From the NCBI RefSeq assembly GCF_030272615.1, contig NC_081414.1, positions 341,544,717-341,608,716 of the forward strand: a stretch of DNA of 64,000 nt. Direction: 5' to 3'. Positions 12,365 to 24,162 of this stretch are shown here, piece by piece. The notes beneath the pieces are model-generated. The model saw only the letters and a list, made by a program, of their open reading frames with translations. It was not told where the DNA came from and did not search any database. Position numbers and translations under genes: made by a program. How positions within the stretch are numbered: the first letter of the stretch is position 1; every line of letters begins with the position of its first letter. The stretch comes from Cryptomeria japonica (taxonomy: Eukaryota > Streptophyta > Pinopsida > Cupressales > Cupressaceae).

Positions 12365-12474
12365 CTGAATATTTCTGCAACAAGATCAAAAAGTGTCTTC
12401 TGCACAAGCTCCCACTCAAATTTGGATTAGTTCAAAAAACCCAACTGCCCACAATTGAAACCAAAGGTGATCAG

Positions 12475-12486
12475 GCTCTGATACCA
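12475..12486 (-). other. Copia-1 primer-binding site (tRNA-iMet)
   Basis: The minus strand reads TGGTATCAGAGC two bases after the 5' LTR. It is complementary to the 3' end of initiator tRNA-Met, the usual primer for Copia cDNA synthesis. Confidence 0.92.
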
Positions 12487-12488
12487 CT

Positions 12489-13382
12489 TGTAAGGAAGTT
12501 AAGTAGCGGAAACAACTTCCTACACTAACCTTGAGAGGAGGGTAATGCAAAACTTTTTCAGATCGTTACAACAGTTACAGAAAATAGAAATAGATATAAT
12601 AGCATTCATACCACAACACAGTGATTTACGTGGGGAAAACCCTTTCGGGAGAAAAACCCCACACTCCAAAAGCAGCTCAATATTTTATTCAGCAATCAAA
12701 AATAGATTACAACATACTTGCAGAGCAAGCTCTTCGCAGGAGTACCACTAATCAGAGATTTAGAGGCAACTCAATAGCCATAAGACTCTTACACACAACC
12801 TCTATCTCACACACCTCATAAATAGGAGATACAATACAAGAAACCGTCAAACGGTATTACAAAACCATGGGCTAAAACCACCCAATAAGGTGTAGCCGAC
12901 CTTATCTCCCTTCTAGACGCCCTATGACATGTTAAAGCACACATCAACATGTGTTGCTCCCCTTTACAGCTCATTTATGTATCCAATACAAATTATTTTT
13001 CCTATTTCAGGAGTACAAACTTCCGGAGGCCATAACTTGAGAACCGGGTGTCCGATTGACGAACCGTTTGAAGCGTCGGAAAGCTCGCGAAGTGCTCTAT
13101 CACCTCGTAACCCGCTGCACCAGTTATGACCACTTTTTAGGGCATTTCAGAGCCTCTAAAGCCCCCAAAATTAAGTTTAAACATTTTATCGCACCCCTCC
13201 AAGACGAAAAATTTAATATCTTCAAAACTAGCTATGACCTTGCGACGCAACTTTACCGGAATGCTTATCTAACCAACCAGAAGCTTTAGGGAGTGTTTCG
13301 CACCATTTCATGCTCAAATGAAAACTTACTATAAATAGTAACCTCGCATAAATGCAAGGTTGAGACACCATTTTTCCCAACA
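12489..13382 (-). repeat. Copia-1 5' LTR
   Basis: 894 bp, same length as the partner at 7369-8262, with no indels between them that I can see. About ten of the roughly 22 differences fall in one 24-bp block (13106-13129). It contains the promoter for the element; the ENE-like structure is at 12630-12662. Confidence 0.95.
12630..12662 (-). promoter_or_regulatory. ENE-like RNA structure in Copia-1 5' LTR
   Basis: Identical to the copy at 7510-7542: 6-bp G/C stem, U-rich internal loop, CCC/GGG stem with GAAA loop on the minus strand. Confidence 0.5.
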
Positions 13383-13524
13383 GACATAGTTACATCTTGG
13401 GCAGATGATGTAGATTAGGCACATTTCATGCCTAGTGCTAATTATTTGTGTATTTATCAGTGGACAAGTTTTGTCAAATGTTAGTGGTCATGGCTTCCCG
13501 ATATGATGGAGTAGGTGTGTGTAC

Positions 13525-14529
13525 TATTGGCAATTGACACTCATCTGACAAGAGTTAATGGCATTTGGGGTTGTCATTGATGGCAACTCATCATCTCAGG
13601 GTAAATGGTTTAATTTTTTGGTTAACTGACATTCATTGTACTTAATCGATATTCACATTACTTTTCATCAACACTGGCATTCACTTCATACCTGGCTAAG
13701 TCCTGATCCCGATAATATGTCTTGATCTTGGTAAAGTGTATATGGAACTTGGTAATGGATAGGACCCACATAGGAAATCTTTTGGTCCTGATTATCTCTT
13801 TCATGGATTTTGTGGTAATGTGTGATGGCCGACATGGTCATTGGGATTATGCTTCAAATTCATTATGTACCAACAGCCAACATGTTTATATTTCTCATTG
13901 AAGCTGACATGGTAAAGTTGGAAGGATATTTAAGAAGATCATTTCAGTGATAGATCATATGTGTGATGGGATGTGAATTTCTAGTTGTGAATATTTCAGT
14001 GAGTATTGGTATGCATATTGGTTAGTGATTAGAAGCATTTGTGTGCAGTTTCATGTGCACAATATAACTGGTAGAAAAACAAAGCTAAACAGAGCATCAA
14101 TGAACTGATATACAGAGAAGGATATCAGAGCATTCACCAGAACTTATCCAGCATGGTCAGAAGTAATTTATAAGTTCATTTCATTTGTAAACACTTTATT
14201 TTGTAAGTCAGTGAGACTTCTTATTTTTTGTTTGAGCAGTGAGCTCTAGGTAGTTAGCCTTTCTACATATCTAGACTCTCTCATGTAATATTTGTATACC
14301 CTTATCAAGTATATAGATATTGTGGGTATCAACACCACTATGTTTTTCCATTTGCAGGGTTTTCCATGTATAAATACTAGTGTTATGGTGTTGCCTTTCT
14401 ATGTGTTATTTGGTATATCCACTTTAATTTTATTTACTGTTAACCGATTAATAAGAAATAGGTTCAAAACTAACATTGCTGGTAGAACACTGATTCAACT
14501 CCCCCACTCAGTGTTCTTAGATTCCAACA
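13525..14529 (+). repeat. LARD-A 5' LTR
   Basis: Aligns with 29725-30249 from TRTTGGCAATTG onwards. The start here is TA where the 3' copy keeps TG. It carries the dyad TTGTCATTGATGGCAA at 13571-13586 and ends ccaaca before a primer-site-like sequence. Visible divergence from the 3' LTR is several percent, so it is much older than Copia-1. Confidence 0.82.
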
Positions 14530-14530
14530 A

Positions 14531-14543
14531 TTGGTCTTAGATC
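14531..14543 (+). other. LARD-A primer-binding site (degenerate tRNA-iMet)
   Basis: TTGGTCTTAGATC follows the LTR end by one base, against the usual TTGGTATCAGAGC. Three changes are seen, in keeping with the age of the element. Confidence 0.65.
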
Positions 14544-14597
14544 TTGGTTCCTTGAAAGAAGTTTAACCACTTGAGGAAGATCCAGAATTTGGAATCA

Positions 14598-15545
14598 ATG
14601 AAAATCGGTCTGCAGCAACAACTTCGACTTTCTCTTGATGATCTTGATAACAAGCAGATGGAGAATAGTAAACTAAAGAATGAATTGAAGCAAGCCAAAG
14701 AACACATCATTTCATTGCAAGGAAAACTTGCAGTTGTCAAGGCTAAGAGAAAGGAACTTTGTGATCAATTGCAAAATCGAAACAGTAATGAGGAAGATGC
14801 TATGAAGGATCATTGTCAAAAAGTTACTTACGAGAACACTATCTTGAAGAATGAGATGCAAGCCCTAACTACAAGAATATTCTAGGAGATTGAAGACATA
14901 AAGAAAAATGAATAAAACCCAGCTCAAGCATTGAAGGATAGATTAGAGGAATGCAATAGAATGACTCATGAGAATGATATGCTAAAAATTGAATTGGTCC
15001 AATCCCAAAACAATGAACAAGAACTTGAAAGACCAATTATAATCATGAGGGATGACTTGGTTACTTCAAATGAGTACAAGGACAAATTTCAAGCCTTTTT
15101 TGCCAAACTTAATGAAATGTTGAAGAATCAGAGATATGCTAATGAAAAAAGAGGTCTTGGTTATGAAGAAGGAGAAAGCTTCGGTACTGCACAACAAGAT
15201 CAATCATCTAGATAAAAGCAAAAACACGACAACTAGAACCAGAAATCACCAATAAGATAGCTTAATTCTCACAAATTCAATGGTACATGCTTTATTTGCA
15301 ATAAATATGGTCATATGGCTAGTCAGTGCAGAAATAGGAATAATCAGAACATTGCATCATTCACCAGTCTTGGAAATGTAAGATGTTATGCATGTAGTAG
15401 ATTTGGACATATGGCTAACCAATATAGATCAAAAGGAAATCAAGAAAATCAAGGGGTTAATAAGGAAATTCAAAAAAATAATATTTTATGTTATGCATGC
15501 AACAAGATTGGGCATATTGCTAAAAATTGTAGAAGAACCCACTAG
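14598..15545 (+). pseudogene. LARD-A ORF1: coiled-coil protein with three zinc knuckles
   Basis: A single frame of 316 codons with a handful of stops (14883, about 14913, 15213, then two TAG near 15237-15260). The first two thirds are charged heptad-like sequence (LDNKQMENSKLKNELKQAKE and similar), a likely coiled coil. The last third has three CCHC knuckles: CFICNKYGHMASQC, CYACSRFGHMANQY (last Cys now Tyr) and CYACNKIGHIAKNC. CCHC knuckles bind nucleic acid in gag proteins, so a gag-like role is likely. No gag capsid signature is seen. The codons just upstream (LRKI, 14571) are also shared with the TRIM-like element and LARD-C. Confidence 0.75.
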
Positions 15546-16091
15546 AAACTAATGGAAATGTGGATGAGAAGGGAAAATAAAAAGTGGAAGACATCAAGAA
15601 GAAGCATGAGATGAGATGGGTAATAAGATTTGATACACTACAAGTAAAACAACTGGTAGAGTCATCAGGTCCTACACCGGTAGTAGATACAACTGGTAAC
15701 TACGGCACTCAGCCTTAGGGGTAGGTAAATTATTGAAGATCATGCAGATACCCCAGATTAGGTCTGTAGTCATAAAATTCTGATTGCGAATGGTTACTCA
15801 AGAGATTTCAGTTATTTACCAAAACCTACTCACAGACTATGTGAACTGGTCAAGCCTAACCAGAAACATTTATGACAATGATAAATTAGGGTTAACGACA
15901 ATAAAAAGGGGAAAAGTAAAGTTATTTTCTTCACACAGTGATCAGGCATTCAGATGAGCGAATTTCCAGAGAATTTCAGAGTTCAAAAGAAATTTGGGTG
16001 AGCACTTTATTTTAAGGCAATCTGATCTCCCGACAACTTTTCAAGGTATTTTTTCGTGTTACAGAAACCCTAGTTTTCGTGTTTGGTTATA
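15546..16091 (+). promoter_or_regulatory. ORF1-ORF2 spacer of LARD-A, possible internal promoter
   Basis: 546 bp with no open frame. LARD-C has a spacer of 553 bp at the same place. It contains a TATA-like AATAAAAAGG at 15899-15908 and a pyrimidine tract ending in ttacag|aaaccc near 16063, which resembles a plant splice acceptor. Either could let ORF2 be expressed separately. This is inference. Confidence 0.35.
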
Positions 16092-17039
16092 ATGGCTTCA
16101 TCTTCATCCAGCATCAATACTCCTTTTGTGGTTGAGATTAAGAACCACCCTCATCCCATTTTCAAGAAGCATTCATACAAATCTCTTTTGGATGAGCCAT
16201 TGAGCGCATTTTTGAAAGTCTATCATGGAGTTCTTCATACTAAAGATATTAGGGCCTATATCTATTGTGATATTGAAGAAATTGGAGGTTATGAGTTGTC
16301 CTACATTTTCACTCAACACTTAATTTTTGATAGCCATCTCAAACCAGAATTTGCACACCTGTAGAGGAAGGGTTTTACATAGTTCATGGATTTTCTAGCT
16401 TTTGATGAGGCAGAATGGGTGCATTATGTTTTGAGCCGCATTCATGGAGCATTCATCTAGTTGGACCAGTCGTACAAGATCATGGAGGAAGTCATCAAAA
16501 ATGTTACTTGTTTGCACAAAATTGGAGGCATTCCAGACACAAGGTTTAAGTTATCTAGCACAGAGCTCAATAAAATTACTGGCACAACTTTTGATGTATG
16601 CTCTTTAAGATGTGTAGTTTTCAGCGATGATTATTGGATAGAAGGTTTATCAATCAAACAAATTAAAATCTATCTCCGATAACACAATTTTGATGGTACA
16701 TTAGATGGTTAAGGAGGATGCCCATTATGATCTATGCAGTGTAATATTGAAAGAACACATGACTAACTTGTAGAGGATCAAGCAAGAAAAGAAGAATACC
16801 TTCCTATATGGCTCCTTCATTATCTGTTTGATATTTTACTTTTTAGGCAATTTTCTTGGTTTTGGCAAGATTCAATGGGCTTCTGACCACTCGGTCACCA
16901 CACAAATTGAACAAATTTTGGATAAGCAATGGGATAGGTCAAGTAAAGATAATTTATGGGCATTTTTCAAGACATTTCAAGAGGAAATGAAGAATAGGTC
17001 TCAGATTCCCACATCTATAATAGAGAAATATATGGATAC
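16092..17039 (+). pseudogene. LARD-A ORF2, part 1 (N-terminal conserved domain)
   Basis: Starts ATG (MASSSSS); the LARD-C protein also starts MAS. Segments line up with LARD-C: WVHYVLSRIHGAFI against WVKFVLSRVHDDFM, and FQEEMKNRSQIP against FQEKMHNRYRIP. Stops at 16362 and 16458 and a frameshift between 16682 and 16828 break it. The general plan resembles the putative plant transposon-protein domains carried by some non-autonomous LTR elements, but I cannot assign a family. The ORF is interrupted after ...YMDT by a solo LTR. Confidence 0.7.
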
Positions 17040-18262
17040 TATTATAATAACCAGTGGACAACTAAGAGGGGGGTGGTAAATCAGTTGTCTACAAATTATA
17101 TTAATCAAACCACTTTATAAACTTTAACCTGAGCACATAAACATTAGATACCAGAATAGTAGAAACAAATACTAGTAAGCAGTATAACTTAAGAATGAAA
17201 CAGAGAATCAACACAATGCAGCCATACCACATAACACCATGATTTATACGTAGAAAAATTGGTAAAGGGAAAAACCATGGTGGGAAGCCTACCCATAGTC
17301 AGATGATACTTTTGCAGAAAGTATGTGATACAATAAGGGGCCTCCACATGCAGGGAGGCACACTACCTAGAGTGTACTTCTCATTACAAAGGAGTCTCAC
17401 TGACTACAAAGAGGTTCTAAGCACCTCAATATAATTGGAAAACAATCCATAAGAATGAACTTCCAATGATAGCATCTACCATGCCTGATTATATTCCTAG
17501 TTAAGCTCAATACTAGAGGCCTTTGATCTCTTACATAAACCCAATTTGATCACCCATGATCGACCAAATCTCCTTCGCATATGATATTTCATTCTATTAC
17601 CATTACCACCACGATCTACAATGAGATCTTACATATATTTATACAAACCCTAAGGCCTAAACCAATTAAGTCGGCCACCTAAAAGATATTACAATAAGAT
17701 CATTGCATAAATCCACATTACAATGATTTACCATGTCATCTTTAGACCAAAACAACATTAACCAATCCATAAATCATCCTAGTAGTGTGTAGAGAACACA
17801 TAACATGATACTGGTCCATAACTTGGACCCAAATATATTCACCATGCCAAAGTGATGTCTCCAATCAGTTGAGGCATGAACAAAGATCACCTTTTGCATC
17901 CCAAATTCCATCTAGAAGCTGCACCAACACCACTTATGCATTGTGTTAAAGATTCTCAGTAAAAGCTCTACCAGTAAAACCTTAAACTCTTACCAGTATA
18001 GGCTTACTAGAGTGTATGATAGCATTCAATCATCAAATCAATACCAACTGACCAAAACATACTCTAGAAACATCAAACCAAACATATTCCATTGATCCAA
18101 ACATGTCGGTAGTATCCAACTAATAGTCCCTTCTATCGGTAATGCTAGTTCTTCTACCGGTAACCAAAATTTCTCTATCGGTAACCAATCATATCAGCTA
18201 GTGTTGACATCAATGACAAAACATCAATGCAACACATAATTAATTCCTTCATATTGCCAATA
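17040..18262 (-). repeat. Solo LTR inside LARD-A ORF2, target duplication GATAC
   Basis: 1,223 bp flanked by the exact 5-bp repeat GATAC (17035-17039 and 18263-18267). ORF2 resumes immediately to the right. Ends are TA...TA, where TG...CA would be expected, each one base changed. Orientation is inferred from shared LTR motifs: G run at 17068-17073, cataacacc block near 17230, TATA sequence (sense TATAAATA) near 17636-17645 and dyad TTGACATCAATGACAA at 18204-18219. A solo LTR arises by recombination between the two LTRs of a full element. Confidence 0.85.
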
Positions 18263-18267
18263 GATAC

Positions 18268-18589
18268 AATTTGTTTTATGGTCAGTAAAGATGAATGTAT
18301 GATGGAGGTTGTACAACCTAGAATAATTTGGATAATGCCAATGGGCTATGAGGTAGATGAGGCCACACTAGATGCCTATGCACAACATCTATTGTAGGCA
18401 CTGGTAGATGAGAAGGAAGAAAAATTTGGCACTACCCAGGAGAAAGGTCTGAAAGTTCATAAAGAATAGGTAGCTCTGGCAATCTGGAAGAAGATGACCA
18501 AGGTAGTAGCAGAAACATTGATTAGTGAAGGTCATGATAGGCCCAAGGTTGAGCAGAAAGTCAAAATTTTGGAAGAACAAAGGAAGAAA
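18268..18589 (+). pseudogene. LARD-A ORF2, part 2
   Basis: Continues the protein after the solo LTR: ICFMVSKDECMMEVVQP then PMGYEVDEATLDAYAQHLL, matching LARD-C segments around 39080-38960 (MNAVEP..., PMGYEIDFDI...QQQIDAYLSLP). Then a lysine/glutamate-rich stretch to the LARD-B insertion point. TAG stops at about 18395 and 18468. The sequence is cut at the AGGAAGAAA repeat that also follows LARD-B. Confidence 0.68.
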
Positions 18590-18590
18590 G

Positions 18591-21500
18591 TGTTACCTAT
18601 TTTCACTACTAGCTCCATCAAGTAGAGCTATGATATTTTACACATGAGCAAGAAGGTGCATTTTTTATTCTGCTAAATTGCATTCATGATTATTTGAAAA
18701 GAAAGACAAAAGATTGCAATATCATATTTCATGGCAGAAAGATGCAGAAGATATCAGATCAATATGCCTCAGAAGGAGAAACAAGTGCTAAGTATGAAAA
18801 GAATACATGTTTTTGTCTAACTTGTTTGCTTCATGTGCAGATGTAGGGAAAACAACTTTTCGTTCATTGAATTATAGCATGTGGGGTAAAATGTGGCTCC
18901 CACGAGGGTTGAGCCTAGCATGTTGATGTAGATGGGTGTTTCTTTGCGGTTTTTTGATTTTTTGCCTTATTGGTAAGACCTACCCCTATCAGCAAGACTT
19001 ACCCCGATGACCCGATGAGTAGTGCAGAGAGTGGAATGTTGTCATCGACTATCGCAAGGAGCTATCTCATGTTATCCCGATGACCCGATGGAAATTGTAA
19101 AGCAATGTGTGAAGTCATCAAGTAATCAGGGGGATTCGTTTCATGCTATCCCAATGGAAAGGCCCAGGCGTAGACCATTCATCCCACATTAGCCGCACAG
19201 AGGAGATTTATCACATTTATATGTAAGGCCACATATATCCTTAATGTCAAAGCTTATGGGCTTTTGATAAAGAGAAGTTCAGCATTGTTGGGCCCACCAC
19301 ATGTGCGCGTGTCTTAAAGTGGCCAAATTTTGCAGTAAAAGGGCAAATTAACAAGTGAGCAAGTTGCAAAAGATCTGACAGCCATCGCTATACCACTATG
19401 CGAAAGTGCTTTACTGGGGAGGTGGTGTCTAGGTGGAAGTTGAGGTGGTGCCCAGGTGGATCATGTGGCAAAAGAAAGGTCCAAGTGGTGACACACAATA
19501 GAATGGCATGCAAATCAAGGAAGATCGGACGGTGGAGTGACATTCCAAGGCTATCCATAACTCTCACTATATCGCGGTTGTGATGTGCCCAAAATGAATA
19601 CCCTCACGATAGGTAGTGTCGAGGTGGACTCTGATAAAATCACAAGGTGTGATGTGGTGACACGCAACAAAAGATGTGGAAGGTCCAGCGGTGATGACGC
19701 GGTAGAACAGGAGGCATGTCATCAAAATGAATGTCAAAAAAACCTTGACTGTGATGGATCTCTAAATGGATTCACCAAACGCATCAGTTTCATCGAAATA
19801 AGAGGTACCAATGAAACTGAAGTTTCAATAAGAAATGAAAACTGCTTGCCGAGGGAGGAAGTTTGGCCGAAAGATTGATGCCAAACAAACCAAAGTGAAA
19901 TGGTGGGTCTAGTGGCACTGAGGTGGCAGATGAGGTTGTCTTAGGTGGACCAAGTGGTAAACCAAAGATTGACATGTGGCATGGATGGATGAAGAGGTAA
20001 AGGTCAAGCAAGTTAGAAAGATCAACGGTGATCAAGAAAGATCCAATGAATGTCGCTATGTCGCAATGTGAAGATGATCATCGAATACTCATCGCGACTT
20101 GGTGACAAAGCACATGCAGAAAAGGTGAGTGCCCAGGTGAGATAAGGGTTGAGAAAGTTTGAGAAGATCCAATGGTTGTCACTATACCACAAGATGAAGA
20201 TGTTTGATAGTTATTCCTTGCAACTTAGCGACTGATGACATGGTAGTTAAGGTGGGCTTAGAATGAATCAGGATGTGCCAAGCGGTAGAGCATAGCAAAA
20301 GAATTAGGGTGGTCCCAAGTCTAGTGGAAAGTCCAAGTGGTGATTAGGTGGATCCGTGAGTGAAATAGAGGCTGACACATGGCACAAATGGACAATGAGT
20401 TGAGGAGCAAGAAAATTGGAGCCGATCCAACAACTATCACTATTCCGCAATGCAAAGATGATCAACAATTACCTATCACGGATCAGCAACAAAGAAAGGA
20501 TAAGTCCAATGGTGGGTCCAGCCTAAGGTGAGAGGGTAGTCACGTGGCAAATCAGACGGTGGTAGGCAGATATGAGAACAAACCAAATGGTGGGGCCTGA
20601 AAAATAATTTTGTGGAGTGCTACCATTGGCTATCAGAATAACTCACCCTACCCTGATATCCCGATGAGGTCGCCAGTAAATTGGAGTGAGCTGGAGTGCA
20701 TGGTGGAGCGCACCATCGGATATCACATTATTGGGAGCACACCATCAAATATCGACGGGAGTGTTTTGACACTATGCTGATAACGCGATAAGAAGGTGCA
20801 CGAAGTGTAAATTGTCCATCTAGGTGAACGCAGCGTGAAATATCATGAAGTTGTTTTCAGTTTGGATACTCTTTTTGTAGTTTTGGAGGAGTTTATCTCT
20901 TAATTAAGCCCTTGATTTTGAGGAAAGGCTTAGATTTGATGACAACTGATCCATCTTGGAGCCAAAAATTCAAATTTTGAATTTTTGCAAGCTTTTGTAT
21001 AAGTGATTGTTTTTCACTCTTTTTTCTTGAGTTCTAGAGTTGGTACCGATTCAGTAGCAGAGATCTTTGCTCTTCTAACTCATTTTTTTAATGAATATTT
21101 TCAGATTTTCATGAGCATTATTTAGACTTTGTAATGAGAAATACTCCTTGTTTTCAATAAACAACTGAATGCTTCTCTTATTTTCTGTGTTCTAAATGTT
21201 GTTGTGAATATTTTTGGATGAATTAGTTGGGATTATTATTAAATAATTCTTCATTTTATCTCTATTCCTTCAACATTCAGTGCATGGTTAAGCATACTAT
21301 AGTGCAAGTCAGTGTTTGAGTTATACTTTTTGGTAAATGAAGTTGTGGGAACTATCTTTGCTCTCCTTCACAAAAGTATCAGAAAGACTGAACCTTTCAC
21401 ATGAGGCGTTTATGCAAAGTATGCAATCTAGAGTTGTGAGTGGTTTAGTTTTCTTTATTGGGTTCTGGTGATTTCCTTATCATTGCAAGTCATTTTCAAT

Positions 21501-21726
21501 CATTGGTGGATCACCTGGCAGTAGTTAATTTTTGAGTTTTATGAATATCTTTCTACCCCTTTTCCAGTCAAGAAGTCATTATTTTTTAGGTGATCAAATA
21601 GGAGGTCGGCCTATAATCTGGGGGTCTTCTCTCATAATAGGATACCCACAGCCTCAGAGTAGTCTAATGTGTCACTGGATTGCAGGAATTTCAAGCTTGC
21701 ATCGGGTACAAATCCATGTGACAATA
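18591..21726 (+). repeat. LARD-B 5' LTR
   Basis: Starts TGTTACCTATTTTCAC and ends gtgacaata. Between about 19370 and 20570 it is built of degenerate modules that repeat gatccaatgg-like, ccgcaatgcgaagatgatc-like and ggtggaccaagtggcaa-like strings. Copies of the gatcc...gaagatgatc module start near 19371, 20039, 20166 and 20425. Open frames at 19398-19878 fall in these repeats and are not convincing genes. Confidence 0.82.
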
Positions 21727-21732
21727 GTTTTT

Positions 21733-21750
21733 TGGCATGCCCGGTGGGAC
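21733..21750 (+). other. LARD-B primer-site-like sequence (not tRNA-iMet)
   Basis: TGGCATGCCCGGTGGGAC begins six bases after the LTR. It starts TGG, as primer sites must to match a tRNA CCA end, but it is not the initiator-Met site used by the other elements. It recalls the primer regions of Gypsy elements of the Athila/Tat type. The exact tRNA is not identified. Confidence 0.5.
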
Positions 21751-21956
21751 CGTTGAACTTTTCTAAGTTCATTGAAGACAATTTTTGTTGGTTGTTGTCT
21801 TGGTGTGAGCAGCAGTGATTCCAACCTTTGGAAGAGATTTTTAATCATCACACCTAGTGACTTGAGGTTCAAATCTTTCGGTTTCAAAGATCAAGTGCTG
21901 ATATGTTTTCAAATTAATTCTTCTATTGTAATTTCTAGTTTTGAATATGATTAAAG

Positions 21957-23703
21957 ATGTTGATTTTTCAAGGAGATTCATATTATTACCCTCCATATCA
22001 TGAGAATGTATCTCTTACACCTTGTTACCAACCATATCCAACTAACCAAGATGCTAGTTCTTACCCAAATGACCCTACAATGACAAATTACCACTATTCT
22101 CATCATCTTTTTCACCCTCTTATCCCTACTCAATCTCATTATCAGCTAGTATATGATCAAAATCAACCCAGGAGGAAGTTTTTGGTGCTAACTAGCATGA
22201 CAATTTCCATAATCAGCCTCCAAACCATCTTTACGAGATCATATTAGACCTATTCCAATAGTTTGACCATGTGTTGTGGGCTTTGAGCCAAGAGTTTGAA
22301 CTTATGTAGATTAATGATGTCAATAGGACATTCTCACACATGTTTGATATGATGGTCAACATCAAGAAGAAGAAAAAGACCATTATGTAGTAATAAGAAA
22401 TGGTTGAACAAGCCTATTTTTATAACCAAAGGATCCAGACACAAAGGATACAGTTTGAGGAGGGTCTTGAATGAGAGATAGTCATTAAGGAGGGGCAGAT
22501 GAAGCTCTTATCTGCTCAGGTGCAAAGAAGCTAGAATTATTTAGAGTATCAATGCCAGCAATTTGGAGAAAGTTTTGAAAAGTAAAGAGCTATTGCAAAA
22601 GAAGAATAGATTCAAACAGTTCCTGCTATTCTAGAGCAACCCATTAACCAACACAACTCACATAATATGGAGGAGACTAAAGATATAAACTTCCTACATT
22701 TAGCTATGGAGGAATATAGAAGGCAACAACAACAAAGTTTTGAACAAAATAACATTTGTTCAATTGAATCCTTGAATGTTCTAACTAATGAATTTCTTTG
22801 TTCTGTTAAAACTGAGGAAGATGTCTCTATAGTTCATCTAGAAGAAGAGTTATGCTCTGATATTATTGAGAAATTTTGTTTAAAGCTAGGTATAAAAGAA
22901 CCAAAACAATTTGATAGCCTTGATGGTTTGGAACAACAACTTATAGAGGTGCTCAAACAATAGGTGGAGCCTCATGAACCTAAGTTACAAGGTCATAACT
23001 GGCTGGAGGAGCTTCCTTTTTGTTGTACAAAAGAGTTGGGAGTTGATATACCCATTGAAGGCTGATTTCAAGAGGCTAGTTCATTGTTTGAGCATTTGCC
23101 TACCTTCTTTGAGGAAGATGAGCCTAAATTAGAGTGTCCTTTGAGTGATAATGAGGACCATAAACAATTTCCTTTCTAGTGTATAAAAGAGCCTGAGATT
23201 GATGTTTAATTGCAAGTGTGTTGGAAGAAGTCACTTCATTGTTTGGACACTTTCCTTCCTCTATTGAAGGAATGAGTGTTCATTCAGAGCAACAATATGT
23301 ACATCAAGTGAGTGAGCATGTGCCTTGGTTGCTTGACAACCAGGAGATCATCAAGGAAAGCCCAAGCTTTGTCCTTACAATGGGTTGTTCTATTAGATAC
23401 TTAGCCCAGATGGAGTGCAATAAAGCACCCACACATGAAGTTTTAGTCGGAGATGGTGTCAAGGATGCATTTGCAGCTAAGCAAGAGTTTTTCCAACTCT
23501 CTTATCCTCTTTGGAGCAACAAAGAATATGATCAGTTTGATCAAGTAGATGGACTTGTTCACCTCTTTCAGGGGATAATACTTCATCTTCTTGAATATTT
23601 TTCTATGTATCTGTTGTTCTTAGCTATCCTAAAGCATGCAACTCACAATAAGTTGAGAAGAAAGGGTAGCTACTTCATTCATCATGTAAATGGTTTTGTT
23701 TAG
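21957..23703 (+). pseudogene. LARD-B internal reading-frame remnants, gag-like context
   Basis: The first piece (21957-22247) is rich in Y, P, Q and N. A second (22667-22963) has acidic segments such as LEEELCSDIIEKFCLKLGI, and a third (23218-23703) has VTSLFGHFPSSIEGM and ends at 23703. They lie in different frames separated by stops, so one decayed gene is likely. The Y/P/Q-rich start recalls the C-terminal part of Athila-type gag, but I see no zinc knuckle and no pol. Function unknown. Confidence 0.45.
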
Positions 23704-24162
23704 CTAAGTTTGGTCTTGTTCTTAGTGTAGGATAGGTTTTTTAGTTGTAGTTTTCATTTTCCCTAAATGCCTTGTGCACAATACTAGGAGTAATAAGAGT
23801 CATACTACTGCAATCCATCAAAGCTATGTTTATCCCCTCTCACACACAAAAGACATATCTCTCTTATAGCTGCAATAAATTGTTGCAATGTTTCAGTTGT
23901 GTTTTGTTGTTTTGTCCTATCCTAATTTGTCAATACACATGCCTAATTCATGACAGTAAGGTGTTAAGTTCACTGCCATAAACCACACACCTGTACTCAA
24001 TATATTAGGATAGGTTTTTGCGAGAAAAGAGAGTTTTTGCAGTCATGTGTGATGTGTTGTTTTAGTTTTCTATTAGTCTCAGCGACTCTATGCCCAATGG
24101 AAAGCATAAGGCAGCTGGTCAAGATGTTTAGCAGGCAAACATATAGTAGATGTCACAAAAAA

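Larger units (their letters stand above)
7369..13382 (-). mobile_element. Copia-1: near-complete Tork/Tnt1-like Copia retrotransposon
   Basis: A 6,014-bp element with two 894-bp LTRs, a primer site beside the right LTR, a polypurine tract beside the left LTR, and gag-protease-integrase-RT-RNase H in that order on the minus strand, which is Copia order. The host repeat GACA flanks both ends (7365-7368 and 13383-13386, extendable to GACAT if the terminal T is shared). The polyprotein is dead: one frameshift in gag and four in-frame stops. By hand count the LTRs differ at about 22 sites (about 2.5%), making it the youngest element here. RT motifs such as EQMDVKTAFLHG resemble the Tnt1/Tork group. 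Confidence 0.93.

Noticed and set aside
12470-12490. tRNA-Met-like sequence, also at 1499, 48196, 49651 and 59580
   Set aside because: Only the 12-13 bases complementary to the tRNA end are present; these are primer sites, not tRNA genes.
19585-19878. Open frame of 97 codons in the LARD-B 5' LTR, with a similar one at 25170-25481 in the 3' LTR
   Set aside because: They are the same DNA repeated in two LTRs. Differences fall at all codon positions and change amino acids freely, so no sign of selection on protein.
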